Shown here: positions 34,244 to 42,388 of the stretch, one piece after another
Position numbering within the stretch: position 1 is the stretch's first letter
Layout of the letters: every line of letters begins with the position of its first letter
Assembly: GCA_035476815.1 (NCBI GenBank)
Contig: DATILD010000042.1
Span: 124,001-188,000, forward strand
From: Methylibium sp035476815
Lineage (GTDB): Bacteria; Pseudomonadota; Gammaproteobacteria; Burkholderiales; Burkholderiaceae_C
Reading direction: 5' to 3'
DNA length: 64,000 nucleotides
Translations under genes and position numbers: made by a program
The notes under the pieces: generated by a model
The model's input: only the letters and a program-made list of their open reading frames with translations
Database searches by the model: none
What the model was told of the DNA's origin: nothing

Positions 34244-36166
34244 TCACCAGGTCAGCAGCGCGGAGCGGACCTCGTCGCGGTAGAGCTCGTTGGCCGCCGT
34301 GCCATAGGCGTTCTCGTAACTCGTCTCCTGTGCGCCGCCGAAGGAGCTGATCGGCACGTCCGAGATCAGCCGCGCGAAGGCGTAGGTGCGGTAGCTGTTC
34401 AGGCCCGACACCTTGATCGGCAGCCGGATCAGGCCGGTGCCCGAGCGGACCATCACGCGCTGGCCGCAGGAGCCGTCGGAGGCCGGCAGGCAGGTGCCAT
34501 AGCTGCCGCCCTTCCCGTAGGTCCGGACCCGCGACCCGAACTCGGCCGCGATGGCGGACTTGCCGAGCGACGCCGCCTCCTGGTTGATGATCGTCTGCAG
34601 CGCCGAGCTGGCGCCGGTGCCGGGGTTGGCCGACTCCAGGAACTCGGTGCGCGCCGAGTTCGTGCTGGTCAGGAAGGCGGAATTCCAGACCCCCTCGTAG
34701 ATGCGCGCCAGGTCGGCCGCGCTGGTGTCGTTGCGCAAGGTGTTCGGCGTGTAGGTGCCGGCCGCGAGGTTGCGGTAGGCGCAGCCGATGTTGTGGCGCA
34801 GCGTCGTGCTCGTCAGGCCCAGCGTCGAGGCGGTGGTGTTGAACGGCGCGAAGCCGCCATAGCGGATCACGGTGCCGCGCGTGGTGCGGTTGTCCGAGAT
34901 CGCCATCATCTGGTCGAGCCCGGTCTCGAAGTTGTAGTTGGTGCGCAGGTTGCCGGCCGTTTCCAGCGTGGGGTTGGGGCAGGCGTTCTTGCGGGTCTCG
35001 AGGTCGCCGCTGACGTAGTCGTAGTAGTTGAACGCCGAGGCCAGCGTGTCGGTGCCGGCCTGCACCCGCCGCATCGCGTGCAGCAGGTGCAGCGACTTCA
35101 GCGAGCTGGCGGTCTCGGCGCGCCGCGCGCCGTTCAGGTTGACGCGGACGCTGCCGTTGCTCAGCGTGCTGCCGACCTGCTTCAGGTAGGCCTCGAAGAT
35201 GCCGCGCGTCGGGTTGCCGCTGCTGTCGAGGAAGGTCGTGCCGAACACGCCGCGCATGCGGCGCGTGCTGGCGTTGGCGTTGTCGATGAAGACGCCGTCG
35301 TAGCGGCGCACGCCGCCGACCAGGTAGGTGACGATGTCGATCGGCCGCGATGCGAGCTGGTTGGCGTAGTTGTTCAGGTCGGCCAGGGTCGAGAAGCCGT
35401 AGTAGTACCACCAGGCCGAGGCGTTGCTGCCGGTGTTGTTGACCTGGATGAAGTTGTAGCTGCCGTCGCTGTGACGGTCGAGCTTGACGATGCGGCCGTT
35501 GAAGCTGCTGACGCGCGAGGCGATGCTGGATGTCGACTGGCCGACCCACCACTGCCAGGACTTGGCGTCGCTGCCGCTGTTGAGCACCGTGACCGCCGTG
35601 TAGCGCTTGACGCCGCCGTCGACATAGCTGTCGATGTCGATCAGGCGCCGCGTGCTGCCGACATGGGAACTGATCGACGCCGAGGTCGCGCCGTACAGCC
35701 AGGTCCAGTTGCGCGCCTGGGTGCCGGTGTTGGAGATCATCACCACCGCGAAGCGGATCGCGCCGCCGCCGGCGTCATAGGGCTCGATCTCGATCAGCCG
35801 CGCCGAGTTGCTGGACAGGTAGGACGACACCTGCGCGCCCGTCAGCCCGTAGTACCACCACCAGCCGCTGATCGCGTAGGCGCCCGAGTTCTGCACCATG
35901 CGCACCGCGAAGCGCGGCGCGCCCGAGACGAGGCCCGTCACCTCGATGTCGGTCAGGCGCGCGCTGTTGGCGCTGAGGTAGCTGCCGACCTGCGCGGCGG
36001 AGATGCCGGTGTAGGTCCACCAGCCGGTCGGGACGTTGATCGAATGGTCGTCGGTGCGCGCGCTGGTGTCGAGCGCCGCGAGCGCCGGACCGCACAGCAG
36101 CGCCAGGCCGGCGGCCAGCGCCAGGCCGAGCCGTCGCCAGAGGGCAAGAAATCGCATCGGATGCAT
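34244..36166 (-). CDS. Secreted repeat plus class A beta-lactamase-fold hydrolase (polyglycine-hydrolase-like)
   Basis: 640 aa. Signal peptide about 1-31 (GPALA cut). Five ~48-residue repeats (about 49-97, 102-150, 154-201, 204-249, 252-299), each starting with a Trp-rich W-x-W/WWxYYG motif and containing RLIDI..Y..GG..RY and a VxxxNxG turn, like BTRD1 repeats. The C-terminal domain (about 305-640) has the serine beta-lactamase/PBP set: SSLK (Ser354-Lys357), SDN (424-426) and RSGTG (574-578), plus about four Cys that could form disulfides. The same architecture is known for fungal polyglycine hydrolases, which cut glycine linkers in plant chitinases. Start ATG at 36166, after GAGGAG. It sits between katG and oxyR, genes that are commonly close. 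The substrate is unknown. Confidence 0.8.
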   Translation of the reverse strand: MHPMRFLALWRRLGLALAAGLALLCGPALAALDTSARTDDHSINVPTGWWTYTGISAAQVGSYLSANSARLTDIEVTGLVSGAPRFAVRMVQNSGAYAISGWWWYYGLTGAQVSSYLSSNSARLIEIEPYDAGGGAIRFAVVMISNTGTQARNWTWLYGATSASISSHVGSTRRLIDIDSYVDGGVKRYTAVTVLNSGSDAKSWQWWVGQSTSSIASRVSSFNGRIVKLDRHSDGSYNFIQVNNTGSNASAWWYYYGFSTLADLNNYANQLASRPIDIVTYLVGGVRRYDGVFIDNANASTRRMRGVFGTTFLDSSGNPTRGIFEAYLKQVGSTLSNGSVRVNLNGARRAETASSLKSLHLLHAMRRVQAGTDTLASAFNYYDYVSGDLETRKNACPNPTLETAGNLRTNYNFETGLDQMMAISDNRTTRGTVIRYGGFAPFNTTASTLGLTSTTLRHNIGCAYRNLAAGTYTPNTLRNDTSAADLARIYEGVWNSAFLTSTNSARTEFLESANPGTGASSALQTIINQEAASLGKSAIAAEFGSRVRTYGKGGSYGTCLPASDGSCGQRVMVRSGTGLIRLPIKVSGLNSYRTYAFARLISDVPISSFGGAQETSYENAYGTAANELYRDEVRSALLTW

Positions 36167-36324
36167 CAGGGACTCCTCGTTGTGAGCGACGACAGCGTAG
36201 GCGCGCCTTGTGACGACGCCTAGGCTGCGGCCCCCCTAGGGTCCCTAGTCCCGAAGAGGGGAAGCGCGGGATAACCCGTGCAAAGCGATGGCTGCGCCCC
36301 CCCGGACGAGGGGACCACCGGCCC
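36167..36324. other. Intergenic region upstream of the repeat protein
   Basis: 158 bp. Contains CCCCCCTAGGGTCCCTAG and C/G-run segments (CGCCCCCCCGGACGAGGGG) like the other intergenic repeats, between two minus-strand genes. The promoter of the repeat protein should lie in about 36180-36260; none is obvious. Any oxyR terminator is also unclear. Confidence 0.45.
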
Positions 36325-37245
36325 TCAGGACAGCCGCGCGACCCCGCCCAGCTCGCAGGCGTAGACGGCGTTGCGCACCGCCGCGATCGCTTCGTAGCGC
36401 GTGAACGTGCGCCGCCACGCCAGCACCACGCGGCGCGTCGGCACCGGGTCGCTGAAGGGGATGAAGCGCAGGTGCGGCGAGCCGGCGCTCGGCACGCTGA
36501 GCTGCGGCAGCACGGTGATGCCCATGCCCGACGCAACCATGTGCTTGATGGTCTCGAGCGAGCTGCCCTCGAAGCTCTTGCGGATGCCCTCGGCATTGCT
36601 CGAGAAGCGCGCGTACTCGGGGCAGACCTCGAGCACATGGTCGCGGAAGCAGTGGCCGGTGCCGAGCAGCAGCATGGTCTCCTGCTTCAGCTCCTCGGCG
36701 CCGATGCTCTTGCGCTGGGCCAGCGGGTGGCTGGAGGGTGCCGCCACCAGGAAGGGCTCGTCGTACAGCGGCGCGATCGCGAGGCCGGTGTCGGGGAAAG
36801 GCTCGGCCATGATGGCCGCGTCGAGCTCGCCGGTGCGCAGCATCTCCAGCAGCTTCACGGTGAAGTTCTCCTGCAGCATCAGCGGCATCTGCGGGAACAT
36901 CTCGATCGCGTGGCGCACCAGCTCCGGCAGCAGGTAGGGCCCGATCGTGTAGATGATGCCCAGCCGCAGCGGCCCGGCCAGCGGGTCCTTGCCGCGCTTG
37001 GCGATCTCCTTGATCGACTGCGCCTGCTCGATCACCGCCTGCGCCTGCCGGACGATCTCGTCGCCCAGCGGCGTGACCGAGACCTCGGTGCTGCCGCGCT
37101 CGAAGATCTTGACGTCGAGCTCCTCCTCGAGCTTCTTGATCGCCACCGACAGCGTCGGCTGCGACACGAAGCAGGCCTCCGCCGCGCGGCCGAAGTGGCG
37201 CTCGCGGGCGACGGCGACGATGTAGCGGAGCTCGGTGAGGGTCAT
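36325..37245 (-). CDS. oxyR: Peroxide-sensing LysR-type regulator OxyR
   Basis: Activates katG, dps and similar genes when oxidised by hydrogen peroxide. 306 aa. N-terminal LysR helix-turn-helix (about 1-60, MTLTELRYIVAVARERHFGRAAE...), with the C-terminal sensor domain carrying the redox pair Cys199 and Cys208 in GHCFRDHVLEVCPE at the positions known from E. coli OxyR. dps and katG, its expected targets, lie 3-6 kb away. recG is 118 bp upstream on the same strand. Confidence 0.96.
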   Translation of the reverse strand: MTLTELRYIVAVARERHFGRAAEACFVSQPTLSVAIKKLEEELDVKIFERGSTEVSVTPLGDEIVRQAQAVIEQAQSIKEIAKRGKDPLAGPLRLGIIYTIGPYLLPELVRHAIEMFPQMPLMLQENFTVKLLEMLRTGELDAAIMAEPFPDTGLAIAPLYDEPFLVAAPSSHPLAQRKSIGAEELKQETMLLLGTGHCFRDHVLEVCPEYARFSSNAEGIRKSFEGSSLETIKHMVASGMGITVLPQLSVPSAGSPHLRFIPFSDPVPTRRVVLAWRRTFTRYEAIAAVRNAVYACELGGVARLS

Positions 37246-37363
37246 GGGAGCGCGGTCGGCGATGGGAAGCCGTCGTTCGATTGTGCCCCGCTATGGAGGG
37301 GGTGGACAGGCGGGTTCGTCCGCCCGCGGGGCCGCGACGGCCGCGCGACACCGGGCTTGCGGG

Positions 37364-39499
37364 TCAGGCCTTGAGAAACTCCGCCCGTCCGCCGAGCCAG
37401 CGGGCCACATGCGCCCGTGCCGCGGGCGGCGTCTCGGCCAGCAGCCGCGGTGCGAGCGCGCGGGCCGTCTCCAGAAGCGGCGCATCGGTGGCCAGATCGG
37501 CAAAGCGCAGCAGCGCATCGCCGCTCTGCCGCGCGCCCATGAACTCGCCGGGGCCGCGGATCTCCAGGTCGCGGCGGGCGATCTCGAAGCCGTCGGTGGT
37601 CTCGGCCATCGCCTTCAAGCGCGCCTTGCCGGTGTCGGACAGGGGCGCGGTATAGAGCAGCACGCACACGCTCGCCACCGCACCGCGCCCCACGCGGCCG
37701 CGCAGCTGGTGCAGTTGCGCGAGGCCGAAGCGCTCCGCATGCTCGACCACCATCAGGCTCGCGTTGGGCACGTCGACGCCGACCTCGATCACCGTGGTGG
37801 CGACCAGTACCGCCATCTGGCCGCCCGAGAACAGCGACATCACCGCCGCCTTCTCGGCCGCCGGCATGCGGCCGTGCAGCAGGCCGACCATGGCGCCGGG
37901 CAGCGCCTCGGCGAGCTGCTGGTGGGTGGCGGTCGCGTTCTGCAGGTCCAGGTGTTGGCTTCGGCCGGCACTTCGTGCCTTCACGCCGGCTGCGCCGGCA
38001 TGAGCCTGCGCCGCAAGGCCTACGGCCTTGTCGCTCTCCTCGACCAGCGGGCAGACCCAGTAGACCTGCCGGCCCTGCGCGACCGCTTCGCGGATGCGCG
38101 CGATCACGTCGTCGCGCCGGCCGTCGGCGAACAGCTTGGTGACGATGGGCGTGCGGCCCGGCGGCAGCTCGTCGATGGTGCTGACGTCGAGGTCGGCGAA
38201 GTAGCTCATCGCCAGCGTGCGCGGGATCGGCGTCGCGCTCATCATCAGCAGGTGCGGCTCCAGCGCCGTCGATTCCAGCTTGCGCCGCAGCTGCAGCCGC
38301 TGCGCGACGCCAAAGCGGTGCTGCTCGTCGACCACCGCGAGGCCGAGCTTCGCGAACGCGACATCGTCCTGGATCACCGCATGCGTGCCGACCACCAGCC
38401 CCGCCTCGCCCGAGGCCACGCGCTCGAGCATCTGCGTGCGCGCCTTGCCCTTGCGGCCGCCGGTCAGCCAGGCCACCCCGACGCCGAGCGGCTCCAGCCA
38501 GCCGATCAGCTTGCGGAAATGCTGCTCGGCCAGGATCTCGGTCGGCGCCATCAGCGCGCATTGCCAGCCGGCGTCGATCGCCACCGCGGCGGCCAGCGCG
38601 GCCACCACCGTCTTGCCCGAGCCCACGTCGCCCTGCAGCAGCCGGTGCATCGGCGCAGGCCCCGAGGTGCCCGTGGGCCCGGCGAGGTCGCGCGCGATCT
38701 CCTCGGCGACGCGGTGCTGCGCGGCCGTGAGCTGGAACGGCAGCGCGGCCAGCAGCCGCTCGTGCAGGCCGCCGCGGGCCGCACGCAGCGCGGGGGCGCG
38801 CAGCTTGGCGCGCTCGCGCTGCGCCTCGGCCTGCGCGAGCTGCTGGGCCAGCAGCTCCTCGAACTTCAGCCGCTGCCAGGCCGGGTGGCTGCGGTCCTCG
38901 AGCGTGGCGAGCGGCACCTGCGGCGGCGGGTGGTGCAGGAAGTTCAGCGCCGCCTTCAGCGTCGGCAGGCCGTCGGGCACCGTGCCGGGCGGCAGCAGCT
39001 CGTCGAGCGGTGCGCGCGCCAGCGCCGCGGCCACCGCCTTGCGCAGATAGGCCTGGGGCAGCTGTGCGCTGGTCGGGTAGACGGGGGTCAGCGCCGCGGC
39101 CAGCGGCGTGTCGTCGGTGACGGCCCTGAAGGCCGGATGCACCATCTCGCGGCCCAGGAAGCCGCCGCGCAACTCGCCGCGCACGCGCAGCCGCGTGCCG
39201 GCCGCCAGCGCCTTCTGGTGCGAGGGGTAGAAGTGCAGGAAGCGCAGCACCAGCTCGCCGCTGCCGTCGTCGAGCCGCGCGACGAGCTGGCGGCGCGGCC
39301 GGAACTCGACCCGGCAGTCGCTGACGATGCCCTCGACCTGGACTGGCTCGCCCTCGCGCGCCTGCGCCAGCGGCGTGAGGCGGGTCTCGTCCTCGTAGCG
39401 CAGCGGCAGGTGCAGCGCGAGGTCGATGTCGCGCAGCAGCCCCAGCTTCTCCATCGCGCGCTGCGGCGCCGACTTGGGCTTGGCGGGGGCGTCGGGCAT
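37364..39499 (-). CDS. recG: ATP-dependent DNA helicase RecG, with a 27-residue insertion
   Basis: Reverses stalled replication forks and branch-migrates Holliday junctions. 711 aa, about 20 longer than E. coli RecG. Wedge OB domain, Walker A GDVGSGKTVVA, DEQH helicase box (VVDEQHRFGV), SATPIPRTLA, and C-terminal HQLRGRVGRG and IRGPGEFMGARQSG. Start ATG at 39499, where the family N-terminus begins; a longer upstream frame overlaps queA. Odd: 27 extra residues (DKAVGLAAQAHAGAAG...RSQH) sit between CPLVEES and LDLQNATATH in the second helicase lobe, encoded by a hairpin array. Confidence 0.95.
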   Translation of the reverse strand: MPDAPAKPKSAPQRAMEKLGLLRDIDLALHLPLRYEDETRLTPLAQAREGEPVQVEGIVSDCRVEFRPRRQLVARLDDGSGELVLRFLHFYPSHQKALAAGTRLRVRGELRGGFLGREMVHPAFRAVTDDTPLAAALTPVYPTSAQLPQAYLRKAVAAALARAPLDELLPPGTVPDGLPTLKAALNFLHHPPPQVPLATLEDRSHPAWQRLKFEELLAQQLAQAEAQRERAKLRAPALRAARGGLHERLLAALPFQLTAAQHRVAEEIARDLAGPTGTSGPAPMHRLLQGDVGSGKTVVAALAAAVAIDAGWQCALMAPTEILAEQHFRKLIGWLEPLGVGVAWLTGGRKGKARTQMLERVASGEAGLVVGTHAVIQDDVAFAKLGLAVVDEQHRFGVAQRLQLRRKLESTALEPHLLMMSATPIPRTLAMSYFADLDVSTIDELPPGRTPIVTKLFADGRRDDVIARIREAVAQGRQVYWVCPLVEESDKAVGLAAQAHAGAAGVKARSAGRSQHLDLQNATATHQQLAEALPGAMVGLLHGRMPAAEKAAVMSLFSGGQMAVLVATTVIEVGVDVPNASLMVVEHAERFGLAQLHQLRGRVGRGAVASVCVLLYTAPLSDTGKARLKAMAETTDGFEIARRDLEIRGPGEFMGARQSGDALLRFADLATDAPLLETARALAPRLLAETPPAARAHVARWLGGRAEFLKA
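37952..38032. repeat. Three-hairpin element in frame inside recG
   Basis: 81 bp (27 codons) with three consecutive hairpins, each with a 3-base loop: GGCAC-TTC-GTGCC (37967-37979), GCCGGC-TGC-GCCGGC (37985-37999) and CAAGGCC-TAC-GGCCTTG (38014-38030). All stems are perfect. It adds residues between two strongly conserved RecG blocks without a frameshift or stop. Confidence 0.8.
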
Positions 39500-39554
39500 G
39501 GAACAATTCTGCCGCCCGCTCCACGTCTTGCTCCAACAGGCCGGTACAGCCTCG
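39500..39554. promoter_or_regulatory. Short divergent gap recG / queA
   Basis: 55 bp between divergent starts. It includes GAACAATTCTGCC near recG and CTTGCTCCAACAGG towards queA. No convincing promoter pair was found; promoters may extend into the coding ends. Confidence 0.35.
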
Positions 39555-40613
39555 ATGCACCTCGATTCCAAGCTCCTCGTCAGCGACTTCGATTTCGCGC
39601 TTCCCCCCGAGCTGATCGCCCAGCACCCCGCCGCCGAGCGCAGCGCCTCGTGGCTGCTCGACGGCCGCGGCGAGCCGCCGGTGGACCGGGTGTTCCGCGA
39701 GCTGCCCGGGCTGCTCGCCCCCGGTGACCTGCTGGTGTTCAACGACACCCGCGTCATCAAGGCGCGGCTCTACGGCCGCAAGGCCAGCGGCGGCGCGGTC
39801 GAGGCGCTGATCGAGCGGGTGCTGCCCGGCACGCACGAGGTGTGGGCGCACCTGCGGGCGAGCAAGTCGCCGAAGGCCGGTAGCGCGCTGCGTTTCGAGA
39901 GTTCGGCCGGCGCCTTCGACACCGAGGTGCTGGGCCGCTGCGGGCCGGAAGACGCCCTCTTTCACCTGCGCTTCCCGTCGGACCCGTTCGCGCTGCTCGC
40001 CGTGCACGGCCATGTGCCGCTGCCGCCTTACATCACCCATGCCGACGCGCCCGACGACGAGCGCCGCTACCAGACGGTGTTCGCGCGCGTGCCCGGGGCG
40101 GTCGCGGCGCCGACCGCGGCGCTGCATTTCGACGCGGCGCTGCTCGCCGCGCTGGCCGAGCGTGGCATCGGCCGCGCCGCGGTGACGCTGCATGTCGGCG
40201 CCGGCACCTTCCAGCCGGTGCGCGTCGCGTCGATTGCGGACCATCGCATGCACAGCGAGTGGTTCGAGGTGTCCGCCGCCACGGTCGACGCCGTCGCGCG
40301 CACCCGTGCGGCCGGGGGCCGCATAGTCGCCGTCGGCACGACCACGCTGCGGGCGCTGGAGTCGGCCGCACGCGGCGGGCGTCTGGAAGCCGGCGCGCGC
40401 GAGACCGACATCTTCATCACGCCGGGCTTCGAGTTCCGCGTGGTCGACACGCTGGTCACCAACTTCCACCTGCCAAAGAGCACGCTGCTGATGCTGGTCA
40501 GCGCCTTCGCCGGCTACGCGCGCATCCACGCGCTCTACGCCCATGCGGTGCGCGAGCGCTACCGCTTCTTCAGCTACGGCGACGCGATGCTGCTCGACCG
40601 CGTCGCCGCCTGA
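39555..40613 (+). CDS. queA: S-adenosylmethionine:tRNA ribosyltransferase-isomerase QueA
   Basis: Makes epoxyqueuosine from preQ1 in tRNA, the penultimate step of queuosine formation. 352 aa. Family segments: FDFALPPELIAQHPA, GDLLVFNDTRVIKARL, GHVPLPPYI, RYQTVFAR, AALHFDAALLAAL, TLHVGAGTFQPVR, TTTLRALESAA, ITPGFEFRVVDTLVTNFHLPKSTLLMLVSAFAG and YRFFSYGDAM. The ATG at 39555 begins at the usual position. It is convergent with the next gene, with a 4-bp gap. tgt is about 5.8 kb downstream rather than adjacent. Confidence 0.97.
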   Translation: MHLDSKLLVSDFDFALPPELIAQHPAAERSASWLLDGRGEPPVDRVFRELPGLLAPGDLLVFNDTRVIKARLYGRKASGGAVEALIERVLPGTHEVWAHLRASKSPKAGSALRFESSAGAFDTEVLGRCGPEDALFHLRFPSDPFALLAVHGHVPLPPYITHADAPDDERRYQTVFARVPGAVAAPTAALHFDAALLAALAERGIGRAAVTLHVGAGTFQPVRVASIADHRMHSEWFEVSAATVDAVARTRAAGGRIVAVGTTTLRALESAARGGRLEAGARETDIFITPGFEFRVVDTLVTNFHLPKSTLLMLVSAFAGYARIHALYAHAVRERYRFFSYGDAMLLDRVAA

Positions 40614-40617
40614 GCGC

Positions 40618-41679
40618 TCAGCGCCGCAGCTTCGCCGCCGGCGGCGGCAGCGCCGCCAGCCCGGCGCAGCGGCTGCCGAAGTTGCATTCGACCAGCTGCA
40701 CGGTGTCGCCGCTGTCGGGGTCGACCTCGAGGAACAGGCCGACGCCGCGTGCGTAGTACTTCAGCCCGCGCGCGTCGGGTTCGAGCGGCGTGAACTCCTC
40801 GGTGACGACGCAGTCGTGCGCCGCGCACAGGTACTGCGCCAGCGCCGCCGGCACATGGCGGTCGAGCGGCGCGTTGCCGCCGCCCCAGGCGTAGTTGACC
40901 GACAGCACGCGCGCCGCATCCTCGGCGGTGCCGGGTGAAAACTCCTGCCGGTAGACCGCGCCGACGAAGGGCGCGTAAAGCATCTGCGTGCCGGCCAGGT
41001 CGCCGTCGCGGCCGGCCTTCCAGGAGCCGTCGACGTCGACCAGTTCCGGCTCGGCGGGCTGGTCGCCGTCGAACAGCTCGTAGTTGCGCGAGATCTCGCC
41101 GCAGTAGTCGACCGTGCCGTTCTTGCGCTGGCCGAACCAGTCGAAGGTGTCCTCGACCACCACGCTGTCCTCCTCGACGCGGTCGCGCACGACGATGCAG
41201 CGCACACCGTCGATCAGCTTGGTCTTGTTCAGCACGTTCACGACGATCGACTCCGCGCCGGCGTAGCGCCAGACGTTGCCGACGCCCAGCGGGAACCAGG
41301 GGTTGGGCCGCGACGGGCTGCGCGGGTCGGCGTCGAACAGCGCCGGGTCGAAGCGCGGGTCGTAGCGCTGCTGGCCGAGCGCGTCGCACAGCGCCAGCCG
41401 CGCGTCGTGCTGCTCGGCGCAATCGTCGCGCGACTCGATCAAATCCTCGCGCGCGTCGTCGAAGCATTCCTCGCGGCGCGCCGGGTTGGCAAGGTTCACG
41501 CACAGCGCGCGGCTGCGCGCCGCGTCGGCCTGGGCCTCCGCCAGGCAGGCGTCGCGCTGGAACTGCGCCGTGGCGGCGCAAAAGAGGCCGCGCGACAGAT
41601 CGTCGGCGGCGGCCGGCAGCGCGAGTGCGGCGAGCAGGGCCAGCATGGCCCGTGGGCCCGGTTGTGAAGGCTTCGCCAT
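40618..41679 (-). CDS. Secreted cysteine-rich protein, unknown function
   Basis: 353 aa with a signal peptide (about 1-25, cut after PAAA). A helical N-terminal part (about 27-105) has six regularly spaced Cys (34, 45, 60, 72, 87, 98), likely disulfide-bonded. A mostly beta C-terminal part (about 125-335) starts with FPLGVGNVWRYAG, a segment typical of secreted proteins of unknown role that precedes an antiparallel sheet, and carries further Cys. No catalytic motif is recognisable. It stands alone between queA and the cytochrome c gene. Confidence 0.7.
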   Translation of the reverse strand: MAKPSQPGPRAMLALLAALALPAAADDLSRGLFCAATAQFQRDACLAEAQADAARSRALCVNLANPARREECFDDAREDLIESRDDCAEQHDARLALCDALGQQRYDPRFDPALFDADPRSPSRPNPWFPLGVGNVWRYAGAESIVVNVLNKTKLIDGVRCIVVRDRVEEDSVVVEDTFDWFGQRKNGTVDYCGEISRNYELFDGDQPAEPELVDVDGSWKAGRDGDLAGTQMLYAPFVGAVYRQEFSPGTAEDAARVLSVNYAWGGGNAPLDRHVPAALAQYLCAAHDCVVTEEFTPLEPDARGLKYYARGVGLFLEVDPDSGDTVQLVECNFGSRCAGLAALPPPAAKLRR

Positions 41680-42001
41680 GATGACGCTCCTTGACAGGTC
41701 GCGGACCGCGTGCCGTCAGGGCGGGTGGCGGTCCGGCGCCGCGCCCGTGCTCAGGTTTAGGCGCGCGCCGCGTTTCCTGCAATCCCGCAGGGGCTCTTGG
41801 GGCGACCCCATCCGCAGCGGCTGGTGATGGCGGCGCGACCGAGTGCTCCCGTGCGCGGCATCCCGGTGGCGGGTCTGTTGCGGGACTGCACCATCGCGGA
41901 GGAATCGCTGGCGCGTTTGAGCCGGATCAAGGGTGGCGGCGCCCTGGACGCTAAGGTGGCGATGCAGCGTCCCGCTGCGCTTGCCAACCCAGGAGTTCAC
42001 T
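41680..42001. other. 322-bp intergenic region upstream of cytochrome c
   Basis: No supported gene; short open frames here lack good starts. It begins with the ribosome site of the Cys-rich gene (minus strand), continues with GC-rich palindromic patches (GCGCGCGCCGCG), and ends with an FNR-like box and the AGGAG site (41991-41995) of the cytochrome gene. Promoters for both divergent genes should lie here. Confidence 0.55.
41917..41930 (+). promoter_or_regulatory. FNR/ANR-like box upstream of cytochrome c
   Basis: TTGAG-CCGG-ATCAA differs from the FNR consensus TTGAT-N4-ATCAA at one position. Its centre is 78 bp before the GTG start, so activation from a promoter about 40 bp downstream is plausible. 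It suggests induction of the cytochrome under low oxygen. Confidence 0.6.
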
Positions 42002-42379
42002 GTGAATCGCACCCTCATGCTCGCCGTACTGGCCGGTCTCGCCGCCGCCTCGGCACAGGCCGCGGACGCCGACGTGCTCAAGCTTGCGACCGACAGCGGC
42101 TGCATGACCTGCCACCACGTCGAGCGTGGCGCCAAGGGGCCCGACGGCCTGCCGCCGGTCGGCCCGGCCTGGCGCGACGTGTCGGCGCGCTACCAGGGCC
42201 AGAAGGGCGCGGTGCAGCAGCTGACCCGTACGGTGATGGCCGGCTCCAGCCCCTACGAGAGCCATTGGAAGGACAAGGTCTCGGGCCTCGCGATGCCGCC
42301 CAACGCGGTGGCGATCAAGGAGGCCGACGCAAAGCGGCTGGTGCAGTGGATCCTGGCGCTCGAAGCGCCCAGGAAGTGA
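42002..42379 (+). CDS. Monohaem class I cytochrome c (c551/c552-like)
   Basis: Periplasmic electron carrier. 125 aa with a signal peptide (about 1-20, cut after AQA), haem motif CMTCH (Cys34, Cys37, His38), and a probable axial ligand Met98 in SGLAMPPNA. The GTG start, 6 bases after AGGAG, gives a clean signal peptide; a longer frame upstream does not. It resembles c552-type donors to cbb3 oxidase or nitrite reductase. The FNR-like box upstream fits microaerobic or denitrifying use. No partner oxidase is in the window. Confidence 0.9.
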   Translation: MNRTLMLAVLAGLAAASAQAADADVLKLATDSGCMTCHHVERGAKGPDGLPPVGPAWRDVSARYQGQKGAVQQLTRTVMAGSSPYESHWKDKVSGLAMPPNAVAIKEADAKRLVQWILALEAPRK

Positions 42380-42388
42380 GGTCGGGGC

